Positions 17,187-26,218 of a stretch of 32,874 bases of DNA are shown piece by piece. Below the pieces are notes generated by a model. That model searched no databases. It saw only the letters and a list, made by a program, of their open reading frames with translations, and was not told the DNA's origin. Origin of the DNA: a bacterium (GTDB taxonomy: Bacteria > Calditrichota > Calditrichia > RBG-13-44-9); NCBI GenBank assembly GCA_020350205.1, contig CP070707.1, positions 3,838,251 through 3,871,124 of the forward strand. The letters run 5' to 3'. Within the stretch, counting starts at the first letter, position 1. Every line of letters starts with the position of its first letter. A program made the translations under genes and the position numbers.

Positions 17187-18452
17187 TCAGGTATTCTTGT
17201 TCTGGGCCAGTTCTGCTGCCATGGTAGCAGCCAGTAAAGCGACCGAGACGTCATGCATACGGTTACATTTGGGGCAGCGCACGTTGCTGTATTTAAATTT
17301 CGGTGGGATTTTCAGCTTTACCCCGCAACCACAAGTAATGAGTCCATACCCGTCTACCTTATGCAGCAGATCTTTGACCTGCCGTAGATTTTTTTGGGGG
17401 TCATGGGATTCTTTGCTTTTTTCGTCGGCTTTTCTGACTCCCTGTTCTTTTGCCATCTTCAGTGTGGCAGGTGCCATTAATCCTTCCTTAACAATACTTC
17501 TGTAAGCCTGCTCATACTTTTGCAGTGAAGATCCCTGCGTCATTCCGCGAAGTATTCTAACCCGCTCTGCGGTGGGAGGATGAGTACTGAATAGTCCGGA
17601 GGTTCCTTCCCAGGAGGCCATTGGATTAACAATAAACATGGGTGCCAGTGTACGGCTCTTAGAGAAATTCTTTTCCTGATTATCCGATATTTTTTCAAGT
17701 GCAGATGCCAATCCTTCCGGATAGCGGGTGAACTGCGCAGCACTGGCATCGGCCAGATATTCACGTTTGCGGGAAGTTGCAAGATAAAGTAATTGAGAAA
17801 GTAAAGGTGCCAAAATTGCCAGCAGAATAGTTAAAACAAATATGATCATCTCAATTTGTCCGCCTCCTTTGGAGGATCGCCGCCGGTTTCCTCCGCCACT
17901 GAACCATAATCCTCTGAGAAAGAGGTCTGCCAGAATTACCACCGCACCCATCGTAACACCAGCCATGGTCATAAACAATGTATCGCGGTTTGCAATATGT
18001 CCGATTTCATGAGCGATAACGCCCTGTAATTCATCACGGTTAAGTTTGGAGAGCAATCCGCTGGTTACCGCTACTGCTGCCCGTTCTGGTTTAAGCCCAA
18101 CCGCAAAGGCATTGGGAACATGCGAATTGATAATGTATACTTTGGGCACTACCGGGAGACCTGAGGCAATTTTCATTTCCTCCACCACATTATACAGTTG
18201 AGGGGCATCTTGTTTGCTAATTTGTCGGGCACCTGCGGTGGCCAGCAAAATCTGTTCACCGCTGGTCATACTGGTCAGCAACAGGAATATCCAAACGCCC
18301 AGAGCGATAATACAGCCGTAAAAGATACCGCTGGCGGGCTCAGCCGGGAACAGGTAATAACCGATGGCACCTCCCAGAAGGACCAGAACGCTGCCCAGAA
18401 TCCCGATCAGCAAAGCCGAGCGACGACGATTCAGGCGAATTATTTCCCACAT
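17187..18452 (-). CDS. htpX: HtpX-like M48 zinc metalloprotease with C-terminal zinc ribbon
   Basis: A 421-residue inner-membrane protease of the M48B/HtpX family, which degrades damaged membrane proteins. Two N-terminal membrane segments (about 14-35 and 43-62) precede the active site HEIGH (H148, E149, H152) and the third zinc ligand E231 in EYLADASAA; two more hydrophobic segments lie between (about 165-180 and 202-225). HtpX proteins are usually about 280-300 residues; this one has an added tail with a variable linker and a treble-clef-like CxC...CxxC cluster (C374, C376, C393, C396). It is last in a tight run with the double zinc-ribbon protein and LemA, and LemA-HtpX pairing is common. 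GAGG lies nine or so bases before the ATG. Function of the tail is unknown. Confidence 0.95.
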   Translation of the reverse strand: MWEIIRLNRRRSALLIGILGSVLVLLGGAIGYYLFPAEPASGIFYGCIIALGVWIFLLLTSMTSGEQILLATAGARQISKQDAPQLYNVVEEMKIASGLPVVPKVYIINSHVPNAFAVGLKPERAAVAVTSGLLSKLNRDELQGVIAHEIGHIANRDTLFMTMAGVTMGAVVILADLFLRGLWFSGGGNRRRSSKGGGQIEMIIFVLTILLAILAPLLSQLLYLATSRKREYLADASAAQFTRYPEGLASALEKISDNQEKNFSKSRTLAPMFIVNPMASWEGTSGLFSTHPPTAERVRILRGMTQGSSLQKYEQAYRSIVKEGLMAPATLKMAKEQGVRKADEKSKESHDPQKNLRQVKDLLHKVDGYGLITCGCGVKLKIPPKFKYSNVRCPKCNRMHDVSVALLAATMAAELAQNKNT

Positions 18453-18494
18453 GGTTTATACCTCATATTCAGAAGGCAGAATGGGGACTATATT

Positions 18495-19046
18495 TTAAAA
18501 TTTTACCTTCGGTACTTCCCGTTCAGTAGCTACTTCGATTTCAAAAAATTCTGATTGTTTAAATCCGAACATATTGGCAATAATATTGGTTGGAACGCTT
18601 TCGATTCGGGTATTAAACTGAAGAACCTGATCGTTATAAAATTGCCGGGAGAAACTGACCTTGTTTTCAGTCGTGGTTAACTCCTCCTGTAAGGCCAGAA
18701 AATTCTGATTAGCCTTGAGATCTGGATAGTTTTCCACCACCAGCATAAATTTACCCAGGGCTTCAGTAAGCCTTCCCTCAGCTTTTCCCTGTTCAGCTAC
18801 TCCCTGTGCCTCAACGGCCTGAGAGCGGGCTTTGGTAATCGCCTCAAAAGTTTCCCGTTCGTGTTTCATGTACCCTTTTGCCGTCTCAACTAAATTGGGT
18901 ATTAAATCATGTCTTCGTTTCAACTGTACATCGATCTGCGACCAGGCATTTTTGACCTGATTGCGAAGCCGGACCAGACCATTATACATCCCTATGATCC
19001 AGATCACCAGAACGATGAGTATTCCCAGAACAATAATAAATGCCAT
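18495..19046 (-). CDS. lemA: LemA family membrane protein
   Basis: A 183-residue LemA protein: one N-terminal membrane helix (about residues 3-20) and a long alpha-helical domain. The family signature is clear in [40 protein letters not shown] and the YPDLKAN segment, and [14 protein letters not shown] comes near the end. LemA proteins are anchored with a short N-terminal part outside and the helical bundle facing one side of the membrane; their biochemical role is not settled. The ATG follows the upstream stop by one base, and AAGGAG lies within the end of that gene, so translation is coupled. HtpX follows 42 bases downstream. Length is typical. Confidence 0.95.
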   Translation of the reverse strand: MAFIIVLGILIVLVIWIIGMYNGLVRLRNQVKNAWSQIDVQLKRRHDLIPNLVETAKGYMKHERETFEAITKARSQAVEAQGVAEQGKAEGRLTEALGKFMLVVENYPDLKANQNFLALQEELTTTENKVSFSRQFYNDQVLQFNTRIESVPTNIIANMFGFKQSEFFEIEVATEREVPKVKF

Positions 19047-19047
19047 G

Positions 19048-19440
19048 TTAGTTCTCCTTTCGAACGGTTTTTTCTTTAAACAAATCTCCCAGGAATTTTT
19101 TAATTTTTCTCAGATTTTCATTGCTTGTTTGGGATTGAGCGATTTCCAGAAGTTCACCTTTGTCCAGCCAGAGGCCGCCATCCCGCGAACAGAAGTCCAC
19201 ATCCACGTCTGACCCGGGAAATTTGGTAACCCACATTTTTTTACGACAGTGTGGACATCGCCGTTTGCTTTTCATAGCGTGTTCAACCGCCGAGAGGTCC
19301 AGTAATTTATCGGGGAAATTCAGCAGCAGCTCCAGCTCGCCCGCATCCATCCAGATTCCCTGGCAGGACGGGCAGTAGTCCAGTTCGATCTGGGCGTATT
19401 CAAGAATGAGCATGTCTTCCTTACAGACCGGGCATATCAT
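19048..19440 (-). CDS. Double zf-TFIIB-type zinc-ribbon protein
   Basis: A 130-residue cytoplasmic protein with two zf-TFIIB repeats. The first has C3, C6, C23, C26 and the hallmark [10 protein letters not shown]; the second has C62, C65 and C84 with [11 protein letters not shown], but the place of the fourth cysteine is Asp (D87 in FCSRD), so the second ribbon may bind zinc differently or not at all. The C-terminus is a short basic tail ([10 protein letters not shown]). The gene ends one base before lemA and carries lemA's ribosome site, so it is clearly in the same operon. Such proteins are common and their role is unknown; the context suggests a link to membrane protein quality control. 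Confidence 0.88.
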   Translation of the reverse strand: MICPVCKEDMLILEYAQIELDYCPSCQGIWMDAGELELLLNFPDKLLDLSAVEHAMKSKRRCPHCRKKMWVTKFPGSDVDVDFCSRDGGLWLDKGELLEIAQSQTSNENLRKIKKFLGDLFKEKTVRKEN

Positions 19441-19514
19441 GTTCCTATCCCTGTAATACGTTCAACTTTTGGTTAAGGTAATTTAATGTCTGCTCAAGAA
19501 CAACAAATTAATTC

Positions 19515-20579
19515 CTACTGACATTGGGCAAATACTTCCCTTAAAGGGTTTTCTCTCAGGATTTTCTTTCTTGGTTTACCGTCATCGTCCGGCCAGCGGA
19601 CGAGTCGAATGAAACCATTCTCAATTTCAATGCCGGTAATATCTCCATCTGCAAAAGAGCAGCAACCGGTGTTGAAGTAACAGGGTTTTTTGTCTTCCGA
19701 AATGTGAAAAGCAATACCGTTCGATTTTGCAAGCACCCAGTTTAATTGGGCTGATTTTTCACTGACTGCTTCTAGTACTTTAGTCTTTTCAGCAGGATTT
19801 TTAAGCTTTTCAAGCTTGGTTTTAAGAGACTCTATTTCACGCTCCAGGGCTTGTTCATGGGACACTGACATGAACACCGTGTGGTGAGTATGGCCACTGA
19901 TAAGAACCAGACCTTTGCGCTGATTTGCCCAGCCATGTAATGCGATCTCCTGTTCTAATCTCAAATTAAAATCCCGTGCAGGTGTGGGTGGTTTTATTTT
20001 AGTGAGGCGCTGCAGGGGTCGCCAAATATAACGAACCAGATAGCGGCTCAGCCAGGAGAATCTGTCGGATTCCAGGGTGCCCTGGTGGCCATGTACAAAA
20101 AGTATTTCTCCGATAGGTTCGGAATTATCTGTCACTGTAATGGCATGGGCCTCGGGAACAGAGGATGAATTTTCTTGAGCAGAGATAAAATCTCCCAGTA
20201 AACGGTTTACCTCCCCGGGATAGCGCCAGTGATCGTCGTGATTCCCCCAGATTCTCTGATAACGCTCTTGTACTGCAAACTGTTTTTCCAGATCAAGAGT
20301 ATCTCGATAGGTGTTAATTACATTTTTTGGCCGGCATTCCCATAGCTCCTCCACATCTCCTAACAGGTACAAGCTGTATCCGGCGGTCAGATAGTAACCC
20401 AGCGCGGCATGATATGCAGCTTTGCAAATTCGGAAATCATCTGCATGATCATTCTGTCCGCGATGGTGATCAGAGAAAGCGATGATTTTGAGATCCTGAA
20501 TCTCAACAGTTGGGTTCAGCGGGAGGTTCTTTCGTAACTGGTCTAATTTTTGATAAACAGTTTTCTGGGATTTGGTCAT
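19515..20579 (-). CDS. Calcineurin-like metallophosphoesterase with coiled-coil insert
   Basis: A 354-residue predicted phosphoesterase. All metal-binding motifs of the calcineurin-like fold are present: SDHHRG (D37, H39), GDVEE (D75), GNHDD (N113, H114, D115), HGHQG (H163, H165) and GHTHH (H230, H232). The motif spacing and DHHRGQND recall the UDP-2,3-diacylglucosamine hydrolase (LpxH-like) branch, but the substrate cannot be fixed. A charged helical stretch at about 241-281 (ALEREIESLKTKLEKLKNP) probably forms a coiled coil between the last motif and the C-terminal strands. No signal peptide, so cytoplasmic. The start ATG has no strong ribosome site. It is 74 bases upstream of the zinc-ribbon gene on the same strand and may be co-transcribed. 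Confidence 0.88.
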   Translation of the reverse strand: MTKSQKTVYQKLDQLRKNLPLNPTVEIQDLKIIAFSDHHRGQNDHADDFRICKAAYHAALGYYLTAGYSLYLLGDVEELWECRPKNVINTYRDTLDLEKQFAVQERYQRIWGNHDDHWRYPGEVNRLLGDFISAQENSSSVPEAHAITVTDNSEPIGEILFVHGHQGTLESDRFSWLSRYLVRYIWRPLQRLTKIKPPTPARDFNLRLEQEIALHGWANQRKGLVLISGHTHHTVFMSVSHEQALEREIESLKTKLEKLKNPAEKTKVLEAVSEKSAQLNWVLAKSNGIAFHISEDKKPCYFNTGCCSFADGDITGIEIENGFIRLVRWPDDDGKPRKKILRENPLREVFAQCQ

Positions 20580-20658
20580 TGTCTGGATTAAATATTGTAC
20601 TTTTTCCAGATAAAAATAATAATTCTATCAATTAATTTCAAAAGAAATCATAGAATAA

Positions 20659-20687
20659 CCTCCCGAGGGTATCTTACCCCCGGGAGG
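20659..20687 (-). terminator. GC-rich hairpin after the mosaic secreted protein gene
   Basis: CCTCCCGAGGGTA and TACCCCCGGGAGG pair over 13 bases with one G/A-type mismatch around a 3-base loop, 14 bases after the stop codon. On the minus strand the tail is TTATTCTATGATTTC, moderately T-rich. Similar in core sequence to the hairpin at 24546-24574. Confidence 0.65.
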
Positions 20688-20701
20688 ACATCGGGAAGGT
20701 T

Positions 20702-23700
20702 TTAGCGAATGAGCAGCATTTTTCTCACTGCAGTAAATTCACCGGATGTTATGCGGTAGAAATACATTCCGGTTCCGGCGGATACACCCTGGCTATTGTT
20801 TCCATCCCATATCACCTGATGAACGCCCGGTAATTGTTTATCCCACTGAAATGAGCGGATCTTCTGGCCCAGAATATTGAAAATAGTTATTTCTACCTTC
20901 TGAATTCTGGGAAGTGCATATCGGATAGTGGTTGAAGGATTAAAAGGATTGGGAAAATTTTGCATTAAGGCATAATCAACAGGGACAGCAGAACTTTTCA
21001 GATCTTCAATAGGAAGATAAAGATTGTTCTTACCAAACATCACTGCCAGCGGAGAACCAAAGAGCGGACCGCCGCTGCCGTTGTTTCGATAAGATATCCC
21101 CTGGGTGCCATTATAATTTTCAATCCCAACCAGAGCATCATCACCGATACTGTTCGGCAGGGGATCGGTACTCTCTAAGTTGTTATATTGATATTTTATA
21201 TTTCCATTTGGGTAAAGAATAATCTGGAAGGTTATATAGTCCGGAACTGAGCCCTCATCATGGGAATGCCAGTAAGTCACCACAAAATGTGAATTATCCC
21301 CCCCATAATAGACATGGGCATCTGCAAAGGTCCCATTATCCAGGTTTAGATCCATGGCACAGCCCGCGATCAGGTTATTGGGTTCATCGATGTTTGGAAT
21401 GCTGGCATCCGTTGCCGTTAGATCATACCCATCCCCGAAGGTAAGGTATCCATTGGATCCAATATATACTTCGTTATAGGTACTATCGAAAAAACCAAAG
21501 TTAAAATTCAGAGCCTGTGGTCCGAAAAAACCATCCTGCCCATCTCCGGAAGTCCAGTTTGTAATTTCGCTGTGACCGGCAGTTATAGGATCAATCCAAT
21601 CGTAGGTAGGTTGGGAAGGCGATCCACTGGCACCACTGGTCGAATTGGCGAAAAAGTATCCGCCCGTGCCGTCCTCGCCACCACCGTAATGTGAGGTATA
21701 TTGTGCATTGGTGGTATATTTAACTTCTCCGTTTTTTGTATAACACAGGTGGACCTTGCCCTGTGGATCAGATGCAATATCGAAGACACGACCATCATCC
21801 CACATGTTGAATCCCTGCTCGCCATCAACGTACTTGCGCACCCATGAGCCCGAAGCATTAGTTGCATACCTCAGTTGGTTGCTTTGTGAATGATAATAGA
21901 GTATATGAGGATTGTTATCCGGATCAATATCGATACGGTTTCCATAGCTCTGAAAATCCCCATCATCAATGAAGGTGGTGTTCCAAACACCAGCAGTCTT
22001 AACAGCGTACCAGGTATCTTGCCGGGGATTTCCACCGCCACTCACATAACTGATATGAGGTCTGTCAAGGCTATCTACGACAATATCGGTCATCATACCC
22101 TCCAGTTGACCCCCGCTCCAATTCACATCCACTACTGCTGGAGCTTGCCAGGTTCCGCCGGGTCGGTCGGTGATATAAGAACAACCTATATTGATAGCAT
22201 AGTATGAAAGATGAACATTACCGGTATTGTCTGCAGCTACTGCGGCATAATCATAGGCATAAATACTCGAACCCACTCCGGATAGATTCCAGTTTCCGCT
22301 TTCATTTGTCAGGTATTTCAAGGGTGCGGAAGATGCCATAGATCCCGTTTCACAGTAACTAATGTGGAGCTTGTCGTAGGGGTCAATGTCCATTGAGAGG
22401 GGCCAGAATCCGGAAGAGTTCTCGGTCAGTATCTCCGCCAGCTGCCATGCGCCTCCCGTATTATTGGTATACTTCAGTTTTGCAGCTGAAATCCAGTCGT
22501 TTTCAACGTAGCAGATATGAACATTACCAGCTGCATCAACAACAATAGCAGCGCTCTGGACATTACCACTGTTATCCAGAACTTGTGTTTCCCAGAGACC
22601 GCTGGCATTACTGGCGTACATCAGATCTCCCCCCCAGGAATTGGTCAGGTAAGTGACATGAACCTTTCCCATATTGTCCAGCGCCAGAGAAGGCGAGCTG
22701 CCCTCGTCCACCGTGGCCGCAATGAAATCACTCACTCTGGTGCGTAAAGAGACTTTGTTATTGGCCGAGACACGGTCAATTTCGTTTCCGGCAATCCCGG
22801 CTCTGTTTTCGACCACTGTGTCGGTTGTCGTCTGAACGGTAATTCGTAACACCGCACTGCTATCACTGGGGAGGTCACCGATTGTCCAGGTGAGGTAATT
22901 TCCTAATTGGGTGCAAGTCCCTGTATTACAGTTGGCCGATACAAAATTGACGAATGAAGACAGGGTATCCGTCATCACTACCCCGGTGGCATCCAGCGGG
23001 CCCAGATTCATGACATTAAAGAGGTAAGTAATCGAGTTTCCGGTTTTGACCGGATCCGGTTCGTCAGATCCGGAGATGGCCAGGTCTGCTCCGGGGGGGC
23101 GCTCCCAGAGAAAAATATCCGATTGAGAAATGATGGATGGACTTGGGTCCTGATCATCAAACCAGACAATCTTATCATTAAAAATCCGGGGACCGAATTC
23201 ATCATCGGGTGCTGTTGAAATGGGAATGAGAGTTCCCCACAATTTGTTATGAAAACTATACATATAAATATCCCAATTACCGCTTTGGTCATCCGCAAAA
23301 ACCAGATTATTACCCCAAATATGGGGATCTGCCTGATTTGGTTTTACCGCCATTTTTTGTTCGAGGATAGGTGACAGTGGCCATTCCAGATGCAGCATGG
23401 CACCGGTATAATAATAATAGTAGAGCATGTAGATATCCCAGTTGCCGTTCCGGTTATCTTCCCAGAAAATTCTTCGACCATATATTGTCGGATTTCTCTG
23501 CTCATTGGGATCATCGCATACCGTTAAAAATTCCTGTGTATAGGTATTGTATAAATAAATATCTGCTGAAGGACCCGAATACGTTTGAAATACAATGAGA
23601 TGTTTACAAATACTCGGACTGAATTGAGGTCCCATATTATCATCTGTTATCTGCTCCGGGAAAGTACCGGCCGCAATATCATACATAAACAGATTTCCAC

Positions 23701-24139
23701 TGTAAGGTCCTGCACTATGGTCTATATATACCAGGGTATCCCCGCATATATCCGCATAATTCTGGTCCCCGGGATAATCAATAAGTGGATAATCACCCAG
23801 TCCGGGATAGTTAAAATTATAGTTGTAGATGTCCCATTTACCATTTCGGTTATCAGCCCAGATCACCCGATCACCTGAAATACGGGGCTCCGATTTGGTG
23901 CTTCCTACAGTAGAAAGCTGCGTTTCTGTACTGTCCAGAATGTTATAACAGTAGATATGAGGTAAACCGCTGCGGTGATCACGCCATACGATCCGATTGC
24001 CATCAATATCCGGATAGATTTGAAGGTCGGTAGAATTGGTGATTTGGGTGATAGGATTTTGGGCCATTAATGTGATTACGAGAGAAACTGTAACAATTAC
24101 GGCTGGGAATAAGATCTGAATAATTCTTCTTCTGTTCAT
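20702..24139 (-). CDS. Large mosaic secreted protein (TolB-like repeats, DUF11, BNR-like repeats, sorting domain)
   Basis: An 1145-residue secreted protein with a signal peptide (ends LMAQ). In order: five to six TolB-like propeller repeats (motifs such as VIWADNRNGKWDIYNY and LVFADDQSGNWDIYMY; residues about 30-345); a DUF11 Ig-like domain (PVKTGNSITYLFNVMNLGP...VSANNK; about 355-470); repeated BNR/sialidase-like units with D..G.VH(V/I)(T/C)Y motifs (about 478-800); a jelly-roll-like segment (YIGSNGYLTFGDG, GGDNSHFVVTYW; about 850-1040); and a FlgD-like/type-IX-type C-terminal domain (QNFPNPFNPSTTIRYALP, final RKMLLIR). ATG with AAAGGAG upstream. It stands alone, flanked by two similar hairpins. 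No enzyme motif is visible; a surface adhesin or binding role is inference. Confidence 0.9.
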   Translation of the reverse strand: MNRRRIIQILFPAVIVTVSLVITLMAQNPITQITNSTDLQIYPDIDGNRIVWRDHRSGLPHIYCYNILDSTETQLSTVGSTKSEPRISGDRVIWADNRNGKWDIYNYNFNYPGLGDYPLIDYPGDQNYADICGDTLVYIDHSAGPYSGNLFMYDIAAGTFPEQITDDNMGPQFSPSICKHLIVFQTYSGPSADIYLYNTYTQEFLTVCDDPNEQRNPTIYGRRIFWEDNRNGNWDIYMLYYYYYTGAMLHLEWPLSPILEQKMAVKPNQADPHIWGNNLVFADDQSGNWDIYMYSFHNKLWGTLIPISTAPDDEFGPRIFNDKIVWFDDQDPSPSIISQSDIFLWERPPGADLAISGSDEPDPVKTGNSITYLFNVMNLGPLDATGVVMTDTLSSFVNFVSANCNTGTCTQLGNYLTWTIGDLPSDSSAVLRITVQTTTDTVVENRAGIAGNEIDRVSANNKVSLRTRVSDFIAATVDEGSSPSLALDNMGKVHVTYLTNSWGGDLMYASNASGLWETQVLDNSGNVQSAAIVVDAAGNVHICYVENDWISAAKLKYTNNTGGAWQLAEILTENSSGFWPLSMDIDPYDKLHISYCETGSMASSAPLKYLTNESGNWNLSGVGSSIYAYDYAAVAADNTGNVHLSYYAINIGCSYITDRPGGTWQAPAVVDVNWSGGQLEGMMTDIVVDSLDRPHISYVSGGGNPRQDTWYAVKTAGVWNTTFIDDGDFQSYGNRIDIDPDNNPHILYYHSQSNQLRYATNASGSWVRKYVDGEQGFNMWDDGRVFDIASDPQGKVHLCYTKNGEVKYTTNAQYTSHYGGGEDGTGGYFFANSTSGASGSPSQPTYDWIDPITAGHSEITNWTSGDGQDGFFGPQALNFNFGFFDSTYNEVYIGSNGYLTFGDGYDLTATDASIPNIDEPNNLIAGCAMDLNLDNGTFADAHVYYGGDNSHFVVTYWHSHDEGSVPDYITFQIILYPNGNIKYQYNNLESTDPLPNSIGDDALVGIENYNGTQGISYRNNGSGGPLFGSPLAVMFGKNNLYLPIEDLKSSAVPVDYALMQNFPNPFNPSTTIRYALPRIQKVEITIFNILGQKIRSFQWDKQLPGVHQVIWDGNNSQGVSAGTGMYFYRITSGEFTAVRKMLLIR

Positions 24140-24588
24140 AAGAGATCTCCTTTAGCTGGATACTATATTATTTTTAAAAAAGTGATTTTCGCAGCTGGAC
24201 TCTTAAAAATCAGAACAGCCCGTTTGGGCTTTTATATGAATGACCTCCATGGTTTTGATCTTATCCGATTCATGAAAAAGAGATTTTGTAAAATGGATGT
24301 AAAAGAAACTTAAAGCAAGCTTAATCCAGCTCAGTTTCTTACGATTAAAAAGGAAAAACCTTGTACTTGTTGTTTTTAACGTTGTCATATGCTGATATGA
24401 GGTTAGAATATAAGTAATCTAGAGGGCAGGCTATGTGACGGTCGACAATTTAGGAGATTATTTTTGGTGATTTATGAAGCAGGTTAATGCACCTGATATA
24501 TATATGAAAATATAAAGTTTTTTCAGAAATCGTATCCTGATAATATCTCCCGGAGGAGAAATACCTCCGGGAGACAAAGATGTATGCA
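24140..24588. other. Intergenic region between the mosaic protein and the DUF4412 gene
   Basis: About 450 bases, AT-rich, holding the promoter of the mosaic protein gene and the 3' hairpin of the DUF4412 gene (listed separately). A minus-strand open frame of 61 residues at 24203-24388 has no ribosome site and no recognisable features, so it is not called. No RNA gene was seen. Confidence 0.45.
24546..24574 (-). terminator. Perfect 11-bp hairpin after the DUF4412 gene
   Basis: TCTCCCGGAGG and CCTCCGGGAGA form a perfect 11-bp stem around a 7-base loop, about 14 bases after the stop codon at 24589. On the minus strand it is followed by TATTATC. Its CTCCCGG core matches that of the hairpin at 20659-20687. 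Confidence 0.7.
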
Positions 24589-25380
24589 CTAAGGCTGGAA
24601 ATTCATTTCTTCAGTTTTTTTGTATCCGCTTGGCAGATTAAAAATACCGGAAGGAGCTGTATCTTCTTTAAATTCTAATAATTCCTGAGTTGTTTTTACT
24701 GAGGCACCCATCATATTCATGGTACCGATGGTTAGAACCGGCACTCCTTTTATCTTTTCCATTTCCTTTATCATATCGGTCATAAAGTCTCCAAACATTC
24801 CGCCCGGACCACCGCCCATGGCTGCCATAAACTTTGAGTAAACTTCATAATCCATTTTTAAATCTTCAGTGGCCCAGATTTCAGATGTGGCCGGTCCCAT
24901 CATGGTCTGCATGGATTGGATATATTTCTGACAATTCCAGTCCCCGATTTTTTTGGTCTCACCCGTAGGCGTAACAGTTACTTTCATCTGGGTCATTCCC
25001 TGCATCATTTGCATCATTTTTTCTTTCTCTTCAGTGCTCATATCCTCTCCCTCCATGGCTTCCTGCATTTTGGAATCCACCATTTTCCCGAAGTTCAGAG
25101 GCATCTCCACATAGGTTTTTTCCTTATGGTTCAACATATACATCTTTTTTTGATCCAGTCGCATAATAAAAGACTGGTTTTCTCCGTCACTGCGAATTTT
25201 TTCCGAAGTAATCCAGATATTCTGGATTTCATCCTTGGCCGGTTGCGACTGACCCATCATTTGAAAGCCATCGGTATGTGACTTTTGCTTCATGAATATA
25301 TCGGCCTGCAGTCCGGTTGAGAATATCAAAATTCCGATGAGGACAATAAACATCATTCTAAAAAACCGGGTGTTTGACAT
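24589..25380 (-). CDS. Methionine-rich DUF4412 exported protein
   Basis: A 263-residue protein with a signal peptide (MFIVLIGILIFSTGLQA, cut near DIF) and a DUF4412-type body: WITSEKIRSDGENQSFIMRLDQKKMYMLNHKEKTYVEMP, then KIGDWNCQKYIQS and TSEIWATEDLKMDYEVYSKF. By hand count about 34 of 263 residues are Met, many in clusters (KMMQMMQGMTQM near 121-132). It resembles the LolA/LolB-like or VirJ-type open folds sometimes assigned to such families, but this was not tested. Met clusters can bind copper or simply be helical; no copper gene is nearby. Strong AAAAGGAGG upstream of the ATG. It follows the Cys-rich protein gene by 106 bases on the same strand. Confidence 0.85.
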   Translation of the reverse strand: MSNTRFFRMMFIVLIGILIFSTGLQADIFMKQKSHTDGFQMMGQSQPAKDEIQNIWITSEKIRSDGENQSFIMRLDQKKMYMLNHKEKTYVEMPLNFGKMVDSKMQEAMEGEDMSTEEKEKMMQMMQGMTQMKVTVTPTGETKKIGDWNCQKYIQSMQTMMGPATSEIWATEDLKMDYEVYSKFMAAMGGGPGGMFGDFMTDMIKEMEKIKGVPVLTIGTMNMMGASVKTTQELLEFKEDTAPSGIFNLPSGYKKTEEMNFQP

Positions 25381-25486
25381 AATTACCTCCTTTTGGAAAT
25401 TTTAGATTAAAATTCAAATCATGATATATTTCTGATGATCATTCTTTTCGGTAATATAATACATGATCTATATCTTTAAAAATGAT

Positions 25487-26185
25487 TCAGGGACTTAAAA
25501 ATTTTGCAAAAAGATCCCGCAGTTCTTCCAGGGATTCTTCGATGGCAAACGGTAAGGCAAGGGTAAACATATCCAGTAAAATGAGTGCATTTACTGAAGA
25601 ATCTGTTTTACTTCCTGACCGCAGTCGCTCCGCTATAGCAGAATTAAGAGTCTGCATCTGTTCATAGATTTTCTTCAGACCGGTCAAATCAGGATCGGCT
25701 TTAAGCCCCGCTTTATTCCTGAAATATTGGGCCAGTAAATACATGGAGGTCGATCGATAAATCGTTTCCTCGGTATCCGCCAGCGGCAGGTGAAACCGTG
25801 CCATAGGACGGAAATAGGCGGTGTGAGGGCACCCACTGCTTGGAATAATCAGCCCCATGAGGGCACTCAGGGCGTCCTGCACGGTGGTTTTTTTGAAAAT
25901 AACTCTTCTGAGTGTCTTCACCTGCAATATAAGATTTTCGTAAGACATAAGATGGTCAAATTGCTGAATGACATCGACCAGGCGAACAGCCAGGGGGCAA
26001 TGGGGATGTGTTTCAGATGAGAGGGGACAATGGGAGCACTGCTGGAAAGATAAATCCGTCCATTGTGGCAATTTATCTGGAACCGGATTGAGCAATTTCA
26101 TGGTTCTGGATTCAAATTGTAAGACATAAACTGCCTTATTGTTGTCAGGAAAGCTCATTTGATATTCTATCTGTATGGTATCCAT
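25487..26185 (-). CDS. Unrecognised Cys/His-motif protein next to a TauE/SafE permease
   Basis: A 232-residue protein with no signal peptide and no family that I recognise with confidence. Its N-terminal third has beta-strand character (VYVLQFESRTMKLLNP), then a compact cluster C50-x2-C53-P-L-x8-C63-P-L-A with flanking His60 and His62, and a further SSGCPHT (C119, H121) where a redox or metal site might form. The C-terminal 100 residues are helical (YRSTSMYLLAQYFRNKAG, SSVNALILLDMF) and look like a helical bundle. The gene starts 33 bases after the permease gene on the same strand, so they are probably co-transcribed. Metal binding is a guess from Cys/His spacing. The ATG lacks a strong ribosome site. 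Confidence 0.75.
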   Translation of the reverse strand: MDTIQIEYQMSFPDNNKAVYVLQFESRTMKLLNPVPDKLPQWTDLSFQQCSHCPLSSETHPHCPLAVRLVDVIQQFDHLMSYENLILQVKTLRRVIFKKTTVQDALSALMGLIIPSSGCPHTAYFRPMARFHLPLADTEETIYRSTSMYLLAQYFRNKAGLKADPDLTGLKKIYEQMQTLNSAIAERLRSGSKTDSSVNALILLDMFTLALPFAIEESLEELRDLFAKFLSP

Positions 26186-26218
26186 AATGTGACGATCCGA
26201 AATGATTAGCTAGACAGA

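Noticed and set aside
24203..24388. Minus-strand 61-residue open frame
   Set aside because: No ribosome site, no recognisable motif and biased, Lys/Phe-rich composition expected from AT-rich non-coding DNA.
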